Shown here piece by piece: positions 8,287 to 17,817 of a DNA stretch of 64,000 bases. The DNA comes from Clostridia bacterium (GTDB taxonomy: Bacteria; Bacillota; Clostridia; Oscillospirales; CAG-272), in the NCBI GenBank assembly GCA_017504405.1, contig JAFVRG010000008.1, forward strand, positions 55,861-119,860. Reading direction: 5' to 3'. Every line of letters starts with the position of its first letter. Positions within the stretch are counted from its first letter, which is position 1. The notes beneath the pieces are model-generated. The model had not been told where the DNA came from. It searched no databases and was given only the letters and a program-made list of their open reading frames with translations. The translations under genes were made by a program, and so were the position numbers.

Positions 8287-8356
8287 GCGGGAGAGGTAGC
8301 AGTTAAATATGCGTCGGAGCACCCTCGGGCATATATTTAAGTGCTATATTTCCCGC
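8287..8356 (+). promoter_or_regulatory. Long hairpin in the pnp leader
   Basis: The arms GCGGGA...GTAGCA...TTAAATATGC and GCATATATTTAA...TGCTAT...TCCCGC pair over ~22 bp with small internal loops. It ends 26 bases before the pnp ATG. In E. coli, RNase III cleaves a comparable pnp leader hairpin and PNPase then represses its own mRNA. A similar role here is inference. Confidence 0.5.
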
Positions 8357-8382
8357 CAAAAAATAAAATGGAGGAAAATCAA

Positions 8383-10482
8383 ATGTTTGAAAATTACAAG
8401 GTGTTTAATTATGAATTTGCAGGCAGACCCCTTACCGTTGAGGTAGGAAAGATGGCAGGACTCGCTAACGGATCCTGTCTTGTGCGCTACGGTGAGACCG
8501 TAGTTCTCGCATGCGCTACTGCATCTGCGAAGCCCAGGGACGGAATAGACTTCCTTCCCCTCTCTGTCGATTACGACGAGAAAATGTATTCGGTAGGCAA
8601 AATTCCCGGCGGATTTCTTCGCCGTGAGGGTAAGCCCAGCGAGAAGGCGGTGCTTACATCAAGAGTTATCGACCGCCCCATACGTCCTCTCTTCCCGAAG
8701 GATCTGAGAAATGACGTATCCCTCACCCTCACCGTTATGTCGGTTGATAAGGATTGCTCTCCCGAAATAACCGCAATGGTAGGCGCATCTATCGCCCTTT
8801 CTATCTCGGATATTCCCTGGAACGGTCCTATCGGCGGCGTTTACGTAGGTATGGTAGACGGAAAGTTCGTTATCAACCCCGCCGCTGAGGAGCGCAAGAA
8901 CAGCATACTTGAGCTCACCGTAGCAGCAAGTGAGAAGAAGGTTGTTATGATTGAGGCAGGTGCGAAGGAGGTATCCGATGAGGATATGTTCGACGCAATC
9001 ATGCTTGCTCACGCAACTATCAAGGATTTGCTCGTGTTCATCGACGGCATCGTAGCTGAGGTTGGTAAGCCGAAGTTTGCATACCCCTCCTGCGAGCTTG
9101 ACCACGATATGTTCGACGAAATCTTCGCATACTGCGAAAATGACGTTATGTTCGCTCTCGATACCGATGACAAGACGGTTCGTGACGCACGTCTTCAGCC
9201 CATCGTTGAGGATATAGAGGCGAAGTTCTCTGAGAAATATCCCGACCTTGCAACCGTTCTCCCCGAGCTTATCTACAAAATACAGAAGAAGATAGTTCGC
9301 CGCTGGCTTCTCGTTGATAAGAAGCGTGTTGACGGCAGAAAAATGGACGAAATCCGTCCTCTTAATGCAGAGGTAGGAATTCTTCCGAGAACACACGGTA
9401 CGGGTATGTTCACACGTGGACAGACCCAGGTTCTCACCGTCGCAACTCTTGGCCCTCTCGCTGATGCGCAGATGCTCGAGGGACTTGACGACGAAACAGA
9501 GAAGAGATATATGCACCACTACAATATGCCCGGCTACTCAACAGGCGAGGCAAAGTCGCTCCGTTCTCCCGGCAGACGTGAGATAGGACACGGCGCACTC
9601 GCTGAGCGAGCACTCGTTCCTGTTCTTCCCTCGGTTGAGGAGTTCCCCTATGCTATGCGTCTTGTATCCGAGGTTCTCAGCTCTAACGGCTCTACCTCTC
9701 AGGCATCTATCTGCGGTTCGACTCTCGCACTTATGGATGCAGGTGTTCCCATTACCGCACCCGTAGCAGGCATTTCCTGCGGTCTTATCACCGCCGAGGA
9801 CGGCTCGTGGGATACAATGCTCGACATACAGGGTCTTGAGGATTTCTACGGCGATATGGACTTCAAGGTTGCAGGAACTCATAAGGGTATTACTGCAATT
9901 CAGATGGACCTCAAGATTGACGGTCTTACCCCTGAGATAATCAAGAGGGCGTTCGAGGTAACGCACAAGGGTCGTGACTATATCCTTGACGACGTAATGC
10001 TCAAGGCAATTGCAGAGCCCCGTGCAGATATTTCCGAGTGGGCACCCAAGATGCTCTCGATGCGTATCAATCCCGATAAGATTGGTGACGTTATCGGTAA
10101 GGGCGGTAAGGTTATTCAGAAGATTTCCGCTGACACGGGTGCTGAAATCAACATTGAGGACGACGGCTCTATATTCATCTCCTCGGTTGACCGTGACGGC
10201 GCATACAAGGCGAAGGAAATCATTGAGGCTATCATATTCGAGCCCGAAGCAGGCGAGAGCTATGACGGCGTAGTTACGAGAATCATTCCTATCGGTGCAT
10301 TCGTAGAGTTTGCTCCCGGTAAGGAGGGTATGGTACACATTTCAAAGCTCGCTAAGACCAGAACCGAAAACGTCGAGGACGTGGTAAAGGTTGGCGACAG
10401 CGTTCGTGTTAAGTACCTTGGAACAGATGAGAAGGGCAGACTCAATCTCTCGATTAAGGATGCCACTCCCAAAATAGACTGA
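8383..10482 (+). CDS. pnp: Polyribonucleotide nucleotidyltransferase (PNPase)
   Basis: 699 aa. The ATG at 8383 is chosen because GGAGG (8370-8374) lies 8 bases upstream and the protein then begins MFENYKVFNYEFAGRPL as in homologues. PNPase degrades RNA 3' to 5' by phosphorolysis and can add tails. Order: first RNase PH-like domain, linking helical domain, second RNase PH-like domain (from about residue 310, with the phosphate-site region TSQASICGSTLALMDAGVP), KH domain with VIGKGGKVIQKI, and C-terminal S1 domain ending GRLNLSIKDA. Full length. A long hairpin precedes it and a strong terminator follows. Confidence 0.97.
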   Translation: MFENYKVFNYEFAGRPLTVEVGKMAGLANGSCLVRYGETVVLACATASAKPRDGIDFLPLSVDYDEKMYSVGKIPGGFLRREGKPSEKAVLTSRVIDRPIRPLFPKDLRNDVSLTLTVMSVDKDCSPEITAMVGASIALSISDIPWNGPIGGVYVGMVDGKFVINPAAEERKNSILELTVAASEKKVVMIEAGAKEVSDEDMFDAIMLAHATIKDLLVFIDGIVAEVGKPKFAYPSCELDHDMFDEIFAYCENDVMFALDTDDKTVRDARLQPIVEDIEAKFSEKYPDLATVLPELIYKIQKKIVRRWLLVDKKRVDGRKMDEIRPLNAEVGILPRTHGTGMFTRGQTQVLTVATLGPLADAQMLEGLDDETEKRYMHHYNMPGYSTGEAKSLRSPGRREIGHGALAERALVPVLPSVEEFPYAMRLVSEVLSSNGSTSQASICGSTLALMDAGVPITAPVAGISCGLITAEDGSWDTMLDIQGLEDFYGDMDFKVAGTHKGITAIQMDLKIDGLTPEIIKRAFEVTHKGRDYILDDVMLKAIAEPRADISEWAPKMLSMRINPDKIGDVIGKGGKVIQKISADTGAEINIEDDGSIFISSVDRDGAYKAKEIIEAIIFEPEAGESYDGVVTRIIPIGAFVEFAPGKEGMVHISKLAKTRTENVEDVVKVGDSVRVKYLGTDEKGRLNLSIKDATPKID

Positions 10483-10493
10483 TAAAACAATTT

Positions 10494-10535
10494 ATGCCGC
10501 ATCAGGGGCTAAAGCCTACGGTGCGGCATTTTTCT
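10494..10535 (+). terminator. pnp terminator
   Basis: ATGCCGCA (10494-10501) pairs with TGCGGCAT (10522-10529), with an inner GGCT/AGCC helix and a long T-tract. Confidence 0.9.
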
Positions 10536-10592
10536 TTTTTGCTCTTTGAGCGTTAAGTTAGCGGAGCTGTTTTCTAAGTGTCAATAAAAGCA

Positions 10593-10621
10593 TTGACAAT
10601 AGCCAATAAAAAATGTATAAT
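10593..10621 (+). promoter_or_regulatory. Promoter of solute-binding protein gene 1
   Basis: A consensus-perfect promoter: TTGACA (10593-10598), 17 bases, TATAAT (10616-10621). Confidence 0.9.
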
Positions 10622-10658
10622 ATATGTGTGTAATTACACGTTTCAAAAGGAGAAAGGT

Positions 10659-12233
10659 ATGAAAAACAAAATTGTAAGACTTATTGCTCTTATGCTTGCG
10701 CTTGTTTTCTGCATGCTTGCACTCGCCGCCTGTAAGGATGACGAGGAGGGTGGCGACGGACCGCAGGGAGTAACGGGCAAGGGCGAGGCTGCCTTTGACG
10801 GAGTCAGCTTTGAGGGTAAGACGGTTAAGATTTGTCACTCGAAGTCCTCTGAGGCATCGAGAGGCGGAACAGACAGCTCAAAGTACATAACCGCCCCCGA
10901 CAGCGAGATAAACGACGCTATCGTCAGAAAGGCTAAGGAGAGAAACGATTATGTAAACGGAAGGCTGAAAATCAATCTCGTATACAGCTACATAGACGAT
11001 ATGTGGGATACCTGTAACGATATTGTAAAGAACCTTTATGATGCAAACGACGAATACACGCCCGACGTGGTAATCGCACGTATGTCCTCTATGTTCCAGC
11101 TTCAGCTTGAGGGTATATTCAGGAATCTGAACACGGAGCAGTTTACCAACTACTTCGATTTCTCGGCGGAAAACGGCTGGTATACCGAGGCTATGACCGG
11201 TTATGCATTCGGACAGGACGTTGCTAACGGCGGTAAGGTTTACCTTATGCTCGGCGATGTGTTCCTCGATTCAATACGTTCCGCAGCACCCCTGTACGTT
11301 AATGAGGAGCTCTTGGTTTCTAAGGGATTTTTCACCGACGTGAGTGAGTTCTACGACCTTATCAGCGAGGGCACATGGATTTGGGATGAGCTCATAGGAC
11401 TTTCTGCTCAGGCATATCAGAATGCTGCCGGCAGCGCAATAGGCAAGGATGAGCTTGACGACATAGGTCTGCTCGCAATGGCAAATGGCGGAAAGAATAT
11501 GGCGGCAGGCACGTCTATGGCGTTCGTATACGGCTCGGTTGATATGGAGCTCATGACCTTTGAAAACGGTCAGTATAAGTTCAACGAGGCGAACATTAAC
11601 GGAATCTTTGCTAACTATGCGACGAAGCTGAAGGAAGGACTCTTTGATACCAATGCAGGTTATCTTCAGATTATAGATGACGAGAGCCATAACACCTTGC
11701 GCCAGACCTTTGCGAGAGGCAGAACACTTTTCTGCGCAGGCTTGCATCTGTTTGACCTTGAGGGTGCAGCGCTTTCGGCAATGAAGATTTGTCCTATTCC
11801 GTATCCCAAGATGTTTGACAGCGACAGATACGTTGTCAGATCGGCTGACGGAGCTAATATCGGAGCGGTTCTTAAAAACAGCAAATCCTTCACTCCCGCA
11901 TCGGCGTATTTCCAGTATATGTGTATTAAGAGCGAGCCTGTTCGTACCACCTATTACGACCAGGGACTTGGACTCAAATATGAAACAGGTACGAATACAA
12001 AGCAGATGCTTGACCTTATTTACAATAATCTCAACGTAACCCCCATACAGCAGCTCGACCAGAGAGTAGATATTGTGGTGGATAGCGGAACCAGTCAGGA
12101 CCTCTACTCGATTTTCGCAGGAGTTATTACGGGAAATCAGGCAGTATCCAGCTCGTGGGCAATGATAAGAGAACAGAAGGTTAACGGTCTATCCGACCTC
12201 TGTAAGAAATACGCAAATCTTCCTGCTGAATAA
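10659..12233 (+). CDS. ABC-type solute-binding lipoprotein, copy 1
   Basis: 524 aa. The ATG at 10659 follows AAAGGAG and starts a lipoprotein signal peptide with lipobox LALAAC; Cys24 would be lipidated and hold the protein on the outer membrane face. The acidic KDDEEGG linker and length fit the large extracellular solute-binding family 1 (carbohydrate-type) of gut Clostridia. The mature part includes the duplicated motif VSFEGKTVKICHS, EINDAIVRKAKERNDYVNGR (typical of the first lobe), and a C-terminal region ending in helix. No permease or ATPase gene is adjacent. A close paralogue follows at 12459. The ligand is probably an oligosaccharide but is not readable from sequence. Confidence 0.8.
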   Translation: MKNKIVRLIALMLALVFCMLALAACKDDEEGGDGPQGVTGKGEAAFDGVSFEGKTVKICHSKSSEASRGGTDSSKYITAPDSEINDAIVRKAKERNDYVNGRLKINLVYSYIDDMWDTCNDIVKNLYDANDEYTPDVVIARMSSMFQLQLEGIFRNLNTEQFTNYFDFSAENGWYTEAMTGYAFGQDVANGGKVYLMLGDVFLDSIRSAAPLYVNEELLVSKGFFTDVSEFYDLISEGTWIWDELIGLSAQAYQNAAGSAIGKDELDDIGLLAMANGGKNMAAGTSMAFVYGSVDMELMTFENGQYKFNEANINGIFANYATKLKEGLFDTNAGYLQIIDDESHNTLRQTFARGRTLFCAGLHLFDLEGAALSAMKICPIPYPKMFDSDRYVVRSADGANIGAVLKNSKSFTPASAYFQYMCIKSEPVRTTYYDQGLGLKYETGTNTKQMLDLIYNNLNVTPIQQLDQRVDIVVDSGTSQDLYSIFAGVITGNQAVSSSWAMIREQKVNGLSDLCKKYANLPAE

Positions 12234-12250
12234 TATATACCGAAATTGCA

Positions 12251-12290
12251 AGCGAGAATTTTGATTTTATCATAATTCTCGCTTTTTTTG
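12251..12290 (+). terminator. Terminator of solute-binding protein gene 1
   Basis: AGCGAGAATT (12251-12260) pairs with AATTCTCGCT (12274-12283), followed by TTTTTT. Nearly identical to the terminator of copy 2. Confidence 0.9.
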
Positions 12291-12389
12291 TTTGGAAAGC
12301 GGCGTTTATTATTGAGAAAAAATGACTGAAAGGGTACAAACGGCTCAATTTCAAAAAATTGTTAAATATCGCAGATAGATTATTCCTGC

Positions 12390-12418
12390 TTGACACAGTA
12401 TTCACGTTGAGATATAAT
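12390..12418 (+). promoter_or_regulatory. Promoter of solute-binding protein gene 2
   Basis: TTGACA (12390-12395), 17 bases, TATAAT (12413-12418): the same perfect architecture as copy 1. Confidence 0.9.
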
Positions 12419-12458
12419 AGTATTGACACCTTTTAAAATGGTGGATAAGGAGAAAAAT

Positions 12459-14036
12459 ATGAAAAATAAAGTTGTAAGACTAATTGCTCTTATGCTTGCG
12501 CTCATTTTCTGCACTCTTGCGCTTGCCGCATGTAAGGATGATGAAGACGATGGCGATGACGTCAAGAAGATTGAGGGTTCAGGCGAGGCTGTCTTTGAGG
12601 GCGTCAGCTTTGAGGGTAAGACGGTGAAGATGTGCCTTTCAAACTCAAGCGAGGCGAGCCGAGGCGGTACCTCAAGCTCGAAATATATCGAGGCTCCCGA
12701 CAGCGAGATAAACGATGCTATCGTGAGGAAGGCGAAGGAGAGAAACGATTACGTAAACGGAAGGCTCGGTATAGATATAAAGTATACCTACATAGACGAT
12801 GCATGGGATACTGCCTTCGATTTGGTTATGAACCTGTTCCGTGCCAACGACGAAAACACTCCCGACGTTGTTTCCTGCCGTGTCACCGCTCTTTTCAAGC
12901 TTCAGCTCGAGGGAATTTTCAGAAATCTCAACACAGAGCAGTTTACAAATTACTTCAATTTCTCGTACGAGGACGGTTGGTATACTCAGCCGATGAACGA
13001 CTATTCATTCGGTCAGGATATGGCGAACGGCGGCAAGGGCTTTATTATGATGGGCGATTTCTTCCTCGATATAATCCGTTGCGCATCGGTGCTTTACGTA
13101 AATGAGGATCTTATCAAATCCAAGGGCTTTTATACTGATGTCACTGATTTTTACGATTTTATCAGTGACGGTGAATGGACGTGGGAGGTTTTGTCATCCT
13201 TCGCTAACCAGGCGTTCCATGAGCAGTCGGGCGGTCAGATAGGCAAGGACGAGTACGATGACCTTGGACTTCTTATGATGGCTAACGGTAGCAAGCGTAC
13301 TGCTGCTGCAACGGCAATGACACTTGCATACGGCTCTACAGATATGGACCTTGTATACTACGAAAACGGTCAGTATAGGTTCAACGAAACTAATATAAAC
13401 GGCATATTTGCAAATTATTGCAGGCTGTTAAAGGAATCGCTGTTCGATCTTAACGGCGGATATCTTCACGTTGTAGATACCGAGGATACCAATGTATTGC
13501 GCCGCATATTCGCAAGAGGGAGAACGCTGTTCTGCGGAAATCTCTATCTCTATGACCTTGAGGGTTCAACGCTCTCGGGAATGTCGATATGCCCGATACC
13601 GTATCCGAAGCTTGATGAGTCCGACGATTATATGGTAAAGGTATACGATACAGCATGTGCAGGATCGATACTCAAAAACAGCAGAGAATTCACACCTGCC
13701 AGCGCATATATACAGTATATGTCGATAAAGAGCCCTGATGTGCGTACGACCTACTATGAAAAGGGACTTGGACTTAAATACGAAACGGGCACGAATACCA
13801 AGCAGATGCTTGACCTTATCTATAATTCGCTCAACATCAATCCCACTCAGCAGCTTGATATGGCGATAACTGCTGCGAGCGGTTCGGAAAACGCCTATCC
13901 CTATCTTTACTCCATACTTGGCTCTGTCGTGGCGGGTAACAGCGAGGTCGGAAGCTCTTGGGCATCTATAAGAGATTTAAAGATAACGGGACTTTCGAAT
14001 TTGTGTCAGAAATACAGCAATTTACCAAATGACTGA
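12459..14036 (+). CDS. ABC-type solute-binding lipoprotein, copy 2
   Basis: 525 aa; the ATG at 12459 is preceded by AAGGAG. It is collinear with copy 1 along the whole length and well over half identical by eye, including the signal peptide, lipobox LALAAC, EINDAIVRKAKERNDYVNGR and GLGLKYETGTNTKQMLDLIY. Differences cluster in loops and in surface-exposed segments, consistent with a tandem duplication that may have changed ligand range. It has its own promoter and terminator, so the copies can be expressed separately. Extracellular, membrane-tethered ligand receptor for an importer encoded elsewhere (inference). Confidence 0.8.
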   Translation: MKNKVVRLIALMLALIFCTLALAACKDDEDDGDDVKKIEGSGEAVFEGVSFEGKTVKMCLSNSSEASRGGTSSSKYIEAPDSEINDAIVRKAKERNDYVNGRLGIDIKYTYIDDAWDTAFDLVMNLFRANDENTPDVVSCRVTALFKLQLEGIFRNLNTEQFTNYFNFSYEDGWYTQPMNDYSFGQDMANGGKGFIMMGDFFLDIIRCASVLYVNEDLIKSKGFYTDVTDFYDFISDGEWTWEVLSSFANQAFHEQSGGQIGKDEYDDLGLLMMANGSKRTAAATAMTLAYGSTDMDLVYYENGQYRFNETNINGIFANYCRLLKESLFDLNGGYLHVVDTEDTNVLRRIFARGRTLFCGNLYLYDLEGSTLSGMSICPIPYPKLDESDDYMVKVYDTACAGSILKNSREFTPASAYIQYMSIKSPDVRTTYYEKGLGLKYETGTNTKQMLDLIYNSLNINPTQQLDMAITAASGSENAYPYLYSILGSVVAGNSEVGSSWASIRDLKITGLSNLCQKYSNLPND

Positions 14037-14072
14037 TATCTGTTCCCTGAGAAGAAGGATATAAGCTATCAT

Positions 14073-14110
14073 AGCGAGAATTTTGATTCTATCATTATTC
14101 TCGCTTTTTA
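14073..14110 (+). terminator. Terminator of solute-binding protein gene 2
   Basis: AGCGAGAAT (14073-14081) pairs with ATTCTCGCT (14097-14105), then T-rich. Stem and loop almost match the copy 1 terminator, so the duplication included the terminator. Confidence 0.9.
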
Positions 14111-14131
14111 TTTAATAATTATTATAAACGC

Positions 14132-14160
14132 TTTACAAAACGAATAAAATATGTTATACT
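14132..14160 (+). promoter_or_regulatory. asnS promoter
   Basis: TTTACA (14132-14137), 17 bases, TATACT (14155-14160). The leader is too short for a T-box. Confidence 0.8.
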
Positions 14161-14196
14161 GTAAGTTGTGTAAATAGCAAATCTTTGGAGGATTTT

Positions 14197-15591
14197 ATGA
14201 AAAGACAACTGATTAGGGACATATATAAGGACAGCGCTGCCTTTGGAGGCAAGGAGATCACTCTTGGCGGTTGGGTGAGAAATCTGCGTGATAGCAAGGC
14301 GTTCGGATTTATCGACCTCAACGACGGTAGCTGTCACAAGGGAATTCAGGTAGTATTTGAGCGTGAGCGTGTGGACAACTATGACGAAATAGCGCATCAG
14401 AACATCGGTGCCGCACTGGTTGTTCACGGAGTGGTTGAGCTCACCCCCGAGGCTAAGCAGCCGTTTGAGCTGAAGGCTACGAAAATAGAGGTAGAGGGTA
14501 CGTCTACACCCGACTATCCGCTCCAGCCGAAGCGTCATACCCCCGAGTTTCTGCGTGAAATCGCATATCTGCGTCCGAGAACAAATCTTTTCAGTGCGGT
14601 ATTCCGTGTAAGGAGCGAGATTGCGTTCGCAATCCACGAGTTTTTCAACTCCCGTGGCTTCGTATACGTGCATACCCCCCTCATTACAGGATCCGACTGC
14701 GAGGGTGCAGGTGAAATGTTCCGTGTAACTACTCTCGACCTCGACGAGCTGCCGAGAACAGAGGACGGAAAAATCGATTACTCCAAGGATTTCTTTGGCA
14801 AGAGCGCAAACCTCACCGTGTCAGGACAGCTCGAGGGTGAAACCTTCGCTATGGCATTCGGAAATATATATACCTTCGGACCCACCTTCCGTGCGGAAAA
14901 TTCCAACACAGCACGTCATGCGGCTGAGTTTTGGATGATAGAGCCTGAAATAGCGTTTGCAGACCTTGACGACAATATGGAGCTTGCGTGGGATATGATA
15001 CGTCATATCATCCGTCACGTGCTCGATAAGTGTCCTCAGGAAATGCAGTTCTTCAACAGCTTTGTTGATAAGACCCTGCTCGAAAGGCTCCACTCGCTCG
15101 TTGACAGCGATTACGTTAAGGTTACCTATACCGAGGCAGTTGAGCTTTTGCAGAAGTCGGGACAGAAGTTCCAGTATCCTATCAGCTGGGGCAGCGATTT
15201 GCAGACCGAGCATGAGAGATACTTAACCGAGCAGATATTCAAAAAGCCTGTATTTGTAATAGACTATCCGAAGGAGATTAAATCCTTCTATATGCGTCAG
15301 AATGACGACGGAAAGACGGTTGCCGCTATGGACCTTCTCGTTCCGGGAGTCGGTGAGATAATCGGTGGCTCGCAGAGAGAGGAGCGCCTTGACGTTCTGA
15401 AGGCGAGAATGGATGAGCTGGGACTCGATGAGAAGGATTACTGGTGGTACGTAAATCTGCGTAAATTCGGCGGAACGAAGCACGCAGGCTACGGCCTTGG
15501 ATTTGAGCGTATAATTATGTACGTTACAGGCGTTTCCAACATAAGGGATGTTCTCCCCTATCCGAGAACTGTGGGTAACGCAGAATATTGA
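14197..15591 (+). CDS. asnS: Asparaginyl-tRNA synthetase
   Basis: 464 aa; the ATG at 14197 has GGAGG five bases upstream (14187-14191). The class IIb enzyme charges tRNA-Asn with asparagine. An N-terminal OB-fold anticodon-binding domain (residues ~1-115, with [20 protein letters not shown]) is followed by the catalytic core. Class II motif 2 is seen as [20 protein letters not shown] and motif 3 as [12 protein letters not shown]. The AEFWMIEPE signature distinguishes AsnRS from AspRS. The stop is followed after one base by the mntP start, so the two are probably translated together. Confidence 0.95.
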   Translation: MKRQLIRDIYKDSAAFGGKEITLGGWVRNLRDSKAFGFIDLNDGSCHKGIQVVFERERVDNYDEIAHQNIGAALVVHGVVELTPEAKQPFELKATKIEVEGTSTPDYPLQPKRHTPEFLREIAYLRPRTNLFSAVFRVRSEIAFAIHEFFNSRGFVYVHTPLITGSDCEGAGEMFRVTTLDLDELPRTEDGKIDYSKDFFGKSANLTVSGQLEGETFAMAFGNIYTFGPTFRAENSNTARHAAEFWMIEPEIAFADLDDNMELAWDMIRHIIRHVLDKCPQEMQFFNSFVDKTLLERLHSLVDSDYVKVTYTEAVELLQKSGQKFQYPISWGSDLQTEHERYLTEQIFKKPVFVIDYPKEIKSFYMRQNDDGKTVAAMDLLVPGVGEIIGGSQREERLDVLKARMDELGLDEKDYWWYVNLRKFGGTKHAGYGLGFERIIMYVTGVSNIRDVLPYPRTVGNAEY

Positions 15592-15592
15592 T

Positions 15593-16174
15593 ATGCAGGC
15601 AGTAATCACGGTTGCAATGCTCGCCGTGGGACTCTCTATGGATGCTTTTGCGGTATCTATATGCAAGGGTCTTTGCATGGATAGAGCAGACAATAAGAAG
15701 TGTGCAATAGTCGGACTCTGGTTCGGCGGATTTCAGGCGCTGATGCCTCTTATCGGCTATCTTGTGGGAACGCTCTTTGCCGATAAAATAGAGAAATTTG
15801 ACCATTGGATAGCCTTTGCGCTTCTCACAATAATAGGCCTCGCTATGATAAAGGAGTCCTTTGAGAAAGAGGAGGGCAATGCATGTGATGTTGACAAAAA
15901 CAGCGCATCCCTGTCCTTTAAGGTGATGCTGGTAATGGCGATAGCAACAAGCATTGATGCTATGGCATCAGGCGTTGCGCTCGCATTCGACGGTAGCGCA
16001 AATATATTTGCGGCGGTTGCGGCTATCGGAGTTGTCACGTTCGCTATGTCTTTTATTGGCGTGAAAATCGGAAATGTTTTTGGCTCACGCTACAAATTCA
16101 TATCCGAGCTTGCAGGCGGAATTATCCTCATAGGTCTCGGAATTAAGATACTTATAACACATCTCGTTGCGTAA
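15593..16174 (+). CDS. mntP: Manganese efflux pump MntP
   Basis: 193 aa with six hydrophobic segments. The ATG at 15593 is preferred because the protein then begins within the family pattern MQAVITVAMLAVGLSMDAFA; no clear ribosome binding site is seen, consistent with coupling to asnS. The two MntP repeats carry the metal-site acidic residues in GLSMDAFAVSICKG and ATSIDAMASGVAL. MntP exports Mn2+ from the cytoplasm. In many bacteria it follows a yybP-ykoY manganese riboswitch; none is visible here, so control by asnS transcription is implied. Confidence 0.9.
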   Translation: MQAVITVAMLAVGLSMDAFAVSICKGLCMDRADNKKCAIVGLWFGGFQALMPLIGYLVGTLFADKIEKFDHWIAFALLTIIGLAMIKESFEKEEGNACDVDKNSASLSFKVMLVMAIATSIDAMASGVALAFDGSANIFAAVAAIGVVTFAMSFIGVKIGNVFGSRYKFISELAGGIILIGLGIKILITHLVA

Positions 16175-16195
16175 CTTAACGGAAAGGAAGAAGAA

Positions 16196-16900
16196 ATGGA
16201 AGGACGCATAACGGCAAAGCATTTAAACAGATACGTAACAATAGCGCTCTTTTGCGCCCTCGCCTACGCATCTACCTTGATATTCAGAATACCCGTCAGC
16301 TTTCTTACGTTCGATTTTAAGGATGCTATAATCGTTACGGGAGCGCTGTTTTTCGGTCCCGTTGCGGGAGTTGTCATTGCGCTTTTGACCTCGCTTATTG
16401 AGCTGACAATCAGCAGCACGGGCATTTACGGTCTTATAATGAATTTTTCTTCCAGCGCAGTTTTTGCGTTTGTATCCTCACTGTTTTACAGATACAAAAA
16501 ACGCTTGTCGAGGGCAATACTCGGACTTTGCGTCGGTGTTTTGTCGATGACAGCGGTAATGCTGCTGCTCAATATCTTCGTAACACCGTTTTATATGGGT
16601 GTTGACCGTTCACTCGTTATTTCTATGATACCCACGCTGTTTTTGCCCTTTAATCTAATAAAGGGTACGATAAACGCCGCTCTCACGATGGTTATCTACA
16701 AGCCTATTTCAAATGCTCTCAATCGCTCAGGGCTGATACATCTTTATCCCTCGAAATGCAAGAGAGAGAAGAAAACTCACGGAAAGCTCAGCATTGTAAT
16801 ATCACTCGTTTCTGTTGCGATAGCCGTCGCTTGTATATTGATACTTATCCTCGTATTTGACGGAAAATTCGTTTTCTTCGGATTGGGGTTAGGAGAATAA
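16196..16900 (+). CDS. ECF transporter S component, riboflavin-type (RibU-like)
   Basis: 234 aa, ATG behind GGAAAGGAAG. Six hydrophobic segments. The features FRIPVSFLTFDFKDAII, FFGPVAGVVIALLTSLIE and FLPFNLIKGTINAALTMVIY match S components of vitamin importers, closest by eye to RibU (riboflavin). The S component binds the vitamin and docks on a shared EcfAA'T module, which is not in this window. No FMN riboswitch is visible upstream. A basic loop and an extra C-terminal helix follow the core. The ligand is likely but not certain. Confidence 0.75.
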   Translation: MEGRITAKHLNRYVTIALFCALAYASTLIFRIPVSFLTFDFKDAIIVTGALFFGPVAGVVIALLTSLIELTISSTGIYGLIMNFSSSAVFAFVSSLFYRYKKRLSRAILGLCVGVLSMTAVMLLLNIFVTPFYMGVDRSLVISMIPTLFLPFNLIKGTINAALTMVIYKPISNALNRSGLIHLYPSKCKREKKTHGKLSIVISLVSVAIAVACILILILVFDGKFVFFGLGLGE

Positions 16901-16901
16901 T

Positions 16902-17456
16902 ATGGCAATAAGGTATGAGATTCTAAAATCAAAACGGCTTGAATACATAATCTTTCTCGGAATTGTGCGTGTTTTTCTCGAATTTTTCGATATATCGCTA
17001 AGACGGGGTAGATTTTTCTTCATTCCCGCAATATCGGCGCATACCGTGTTCTTTGCAGTATCGGTAGTTCTTTTGTGCGCAGGGGCTCTCTCACGCAGGG
17101 AGGGTATGTGCGCCTTCGGCGTTGCGGGTGCGTCCTACGTATATTTCTACTTTATTGTAGTTGATATACTCACAATGATTTCGCAAAAGAGCGCATACCT
17201 CGTTTTTTACGTAATATCCTGTGCCTTTGTGTTTATATCGGGTGTTTTCGTTTTGAGCTATATGTTCGGTAAAATCTCAAATAAAACAGCGAAAATCGCA
17301 TGTATAGCATCGTGCTGTGTAGCAGCGGCATATTCGGTCTATGCAATTGTCGACAGCTTTATTTCGGACACGCTTCTGTTTTCCGATATGCTTGACGTGC
17401 TGTCACCGTTGATGCTCCTTTTTGTCTGCCTTGATTCAAGGGAAAGCAGGTATTGA
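16902..17456 (+). CDS. Hypothetical five- to six-pass membrane protein
   Basis: 184 aa, starting 2 bases after the S-component stop with GGAG in the preceding coding end, so probably co-transcribed. A short basic head (KSKRLEYIIF) is followed by about six hydrophobic segments with few charged residues and no recognisable motif. The 3' end overlaps the RNHCP gene by four bases. Function unknown; a link to the vitamin transporter is suggested only by gene order. Confidence 0.6.
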   Translation: MAIRYEILKSKRLEYIIFLGIVRVFLEFFDISLRRGRFFFIPAISAHTVFFAVSVVLLCAGALSRREGMCAFGVAGASYVYFYFIVVDILTMISQKSAYLVFYVISCAFVFISGVFVLSYMFGKISNKTAKIACIASCCVAAAYSVYAIVDSFISDTLLFSDMLDVLSPLMLLFVCLDSRESRY

Positions 17457-17794
17457 TGATTATGGAGAGCAAACGGTTTCTAAAAAACGACAGCGGATTT
17501 GTATGCAAAAACTGCGGTAAGACGGTAGAGCCACTCGGTTACAGCTCACGTAACCACTGTCCGTTCTGCCTGTATTCACTTCACGTGGATATAATGCCGG
17601 GCGACAGGAAAAACACCTGCGGAGGGCTTATGCGCCCGTTGCGTGCGGACCCCGATGCAAAAAGGGGATACGTAATAACGTATGTATGTGAAAAATGCGG
17701 AGCTAAGGGCAGAAATGCCGCCGCACATAATGCACCCGTTCAGCCCGACAGTATAAATCTGCTTATAAGGCTGACGGCAGGCGAGTACAAGTAA
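17453..17794 (+). CDS. RNHCP domain zinc-ribbon protein
   Basis: 113 aa. Two zinc-binding pairs are seen early (CKNCGK and CPFCLYS) with the family name motif in SSRNHCPFCLYSLHVD, followed by PGDRKNTCGGLMRP and a third pair CEKCGAKGRN. This is the whole RNHCP domain, found alone in many Firmicutes and Actinobacteria. Its role is unknown; the treble Cys layout suggests a nucleic-acid or protein-binding zinc ribbon. A second Met at codon 4 could also be the start. Confidence 0.85.
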   Translation: MMIMESKRFLKNDSGFVCKNCGKTVEPLGYSSRNHCPFCLYSLHVDIMPGDRKNTCGGLMRPLRADPDAKRGYVITYVCEKCGAKGRNAAAHNAPVQPDSINLLIRLTAGEYK

Positions 17795-17817
17795 TTGACG
17801 GAGCGAAGGAGATTTTT

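Noticed and set aside
8659..10338. Long open frames on the minus strand opposite pnp
   Set aside because: No ribosome binding sites, Cys/Leu-rich atypical proteins, and full overlap with an unmistakable pnp; an effect of codon use.
14100..14196. T-box leader before asnS
   Set aside because: The leader is under 40 bases and has no T-box sequence or stem I.
15540..15600. Manganese (yybP-ykoY) riboswitch before mntP
   Set aside because: mntP starts one base after asnS; there is no room and no matching sequence.
16100..16196. FMN riboswitch before the RibU-like gene
   Set aside because: The gap after mntP is about 20 bases and lacks the RFN elements.
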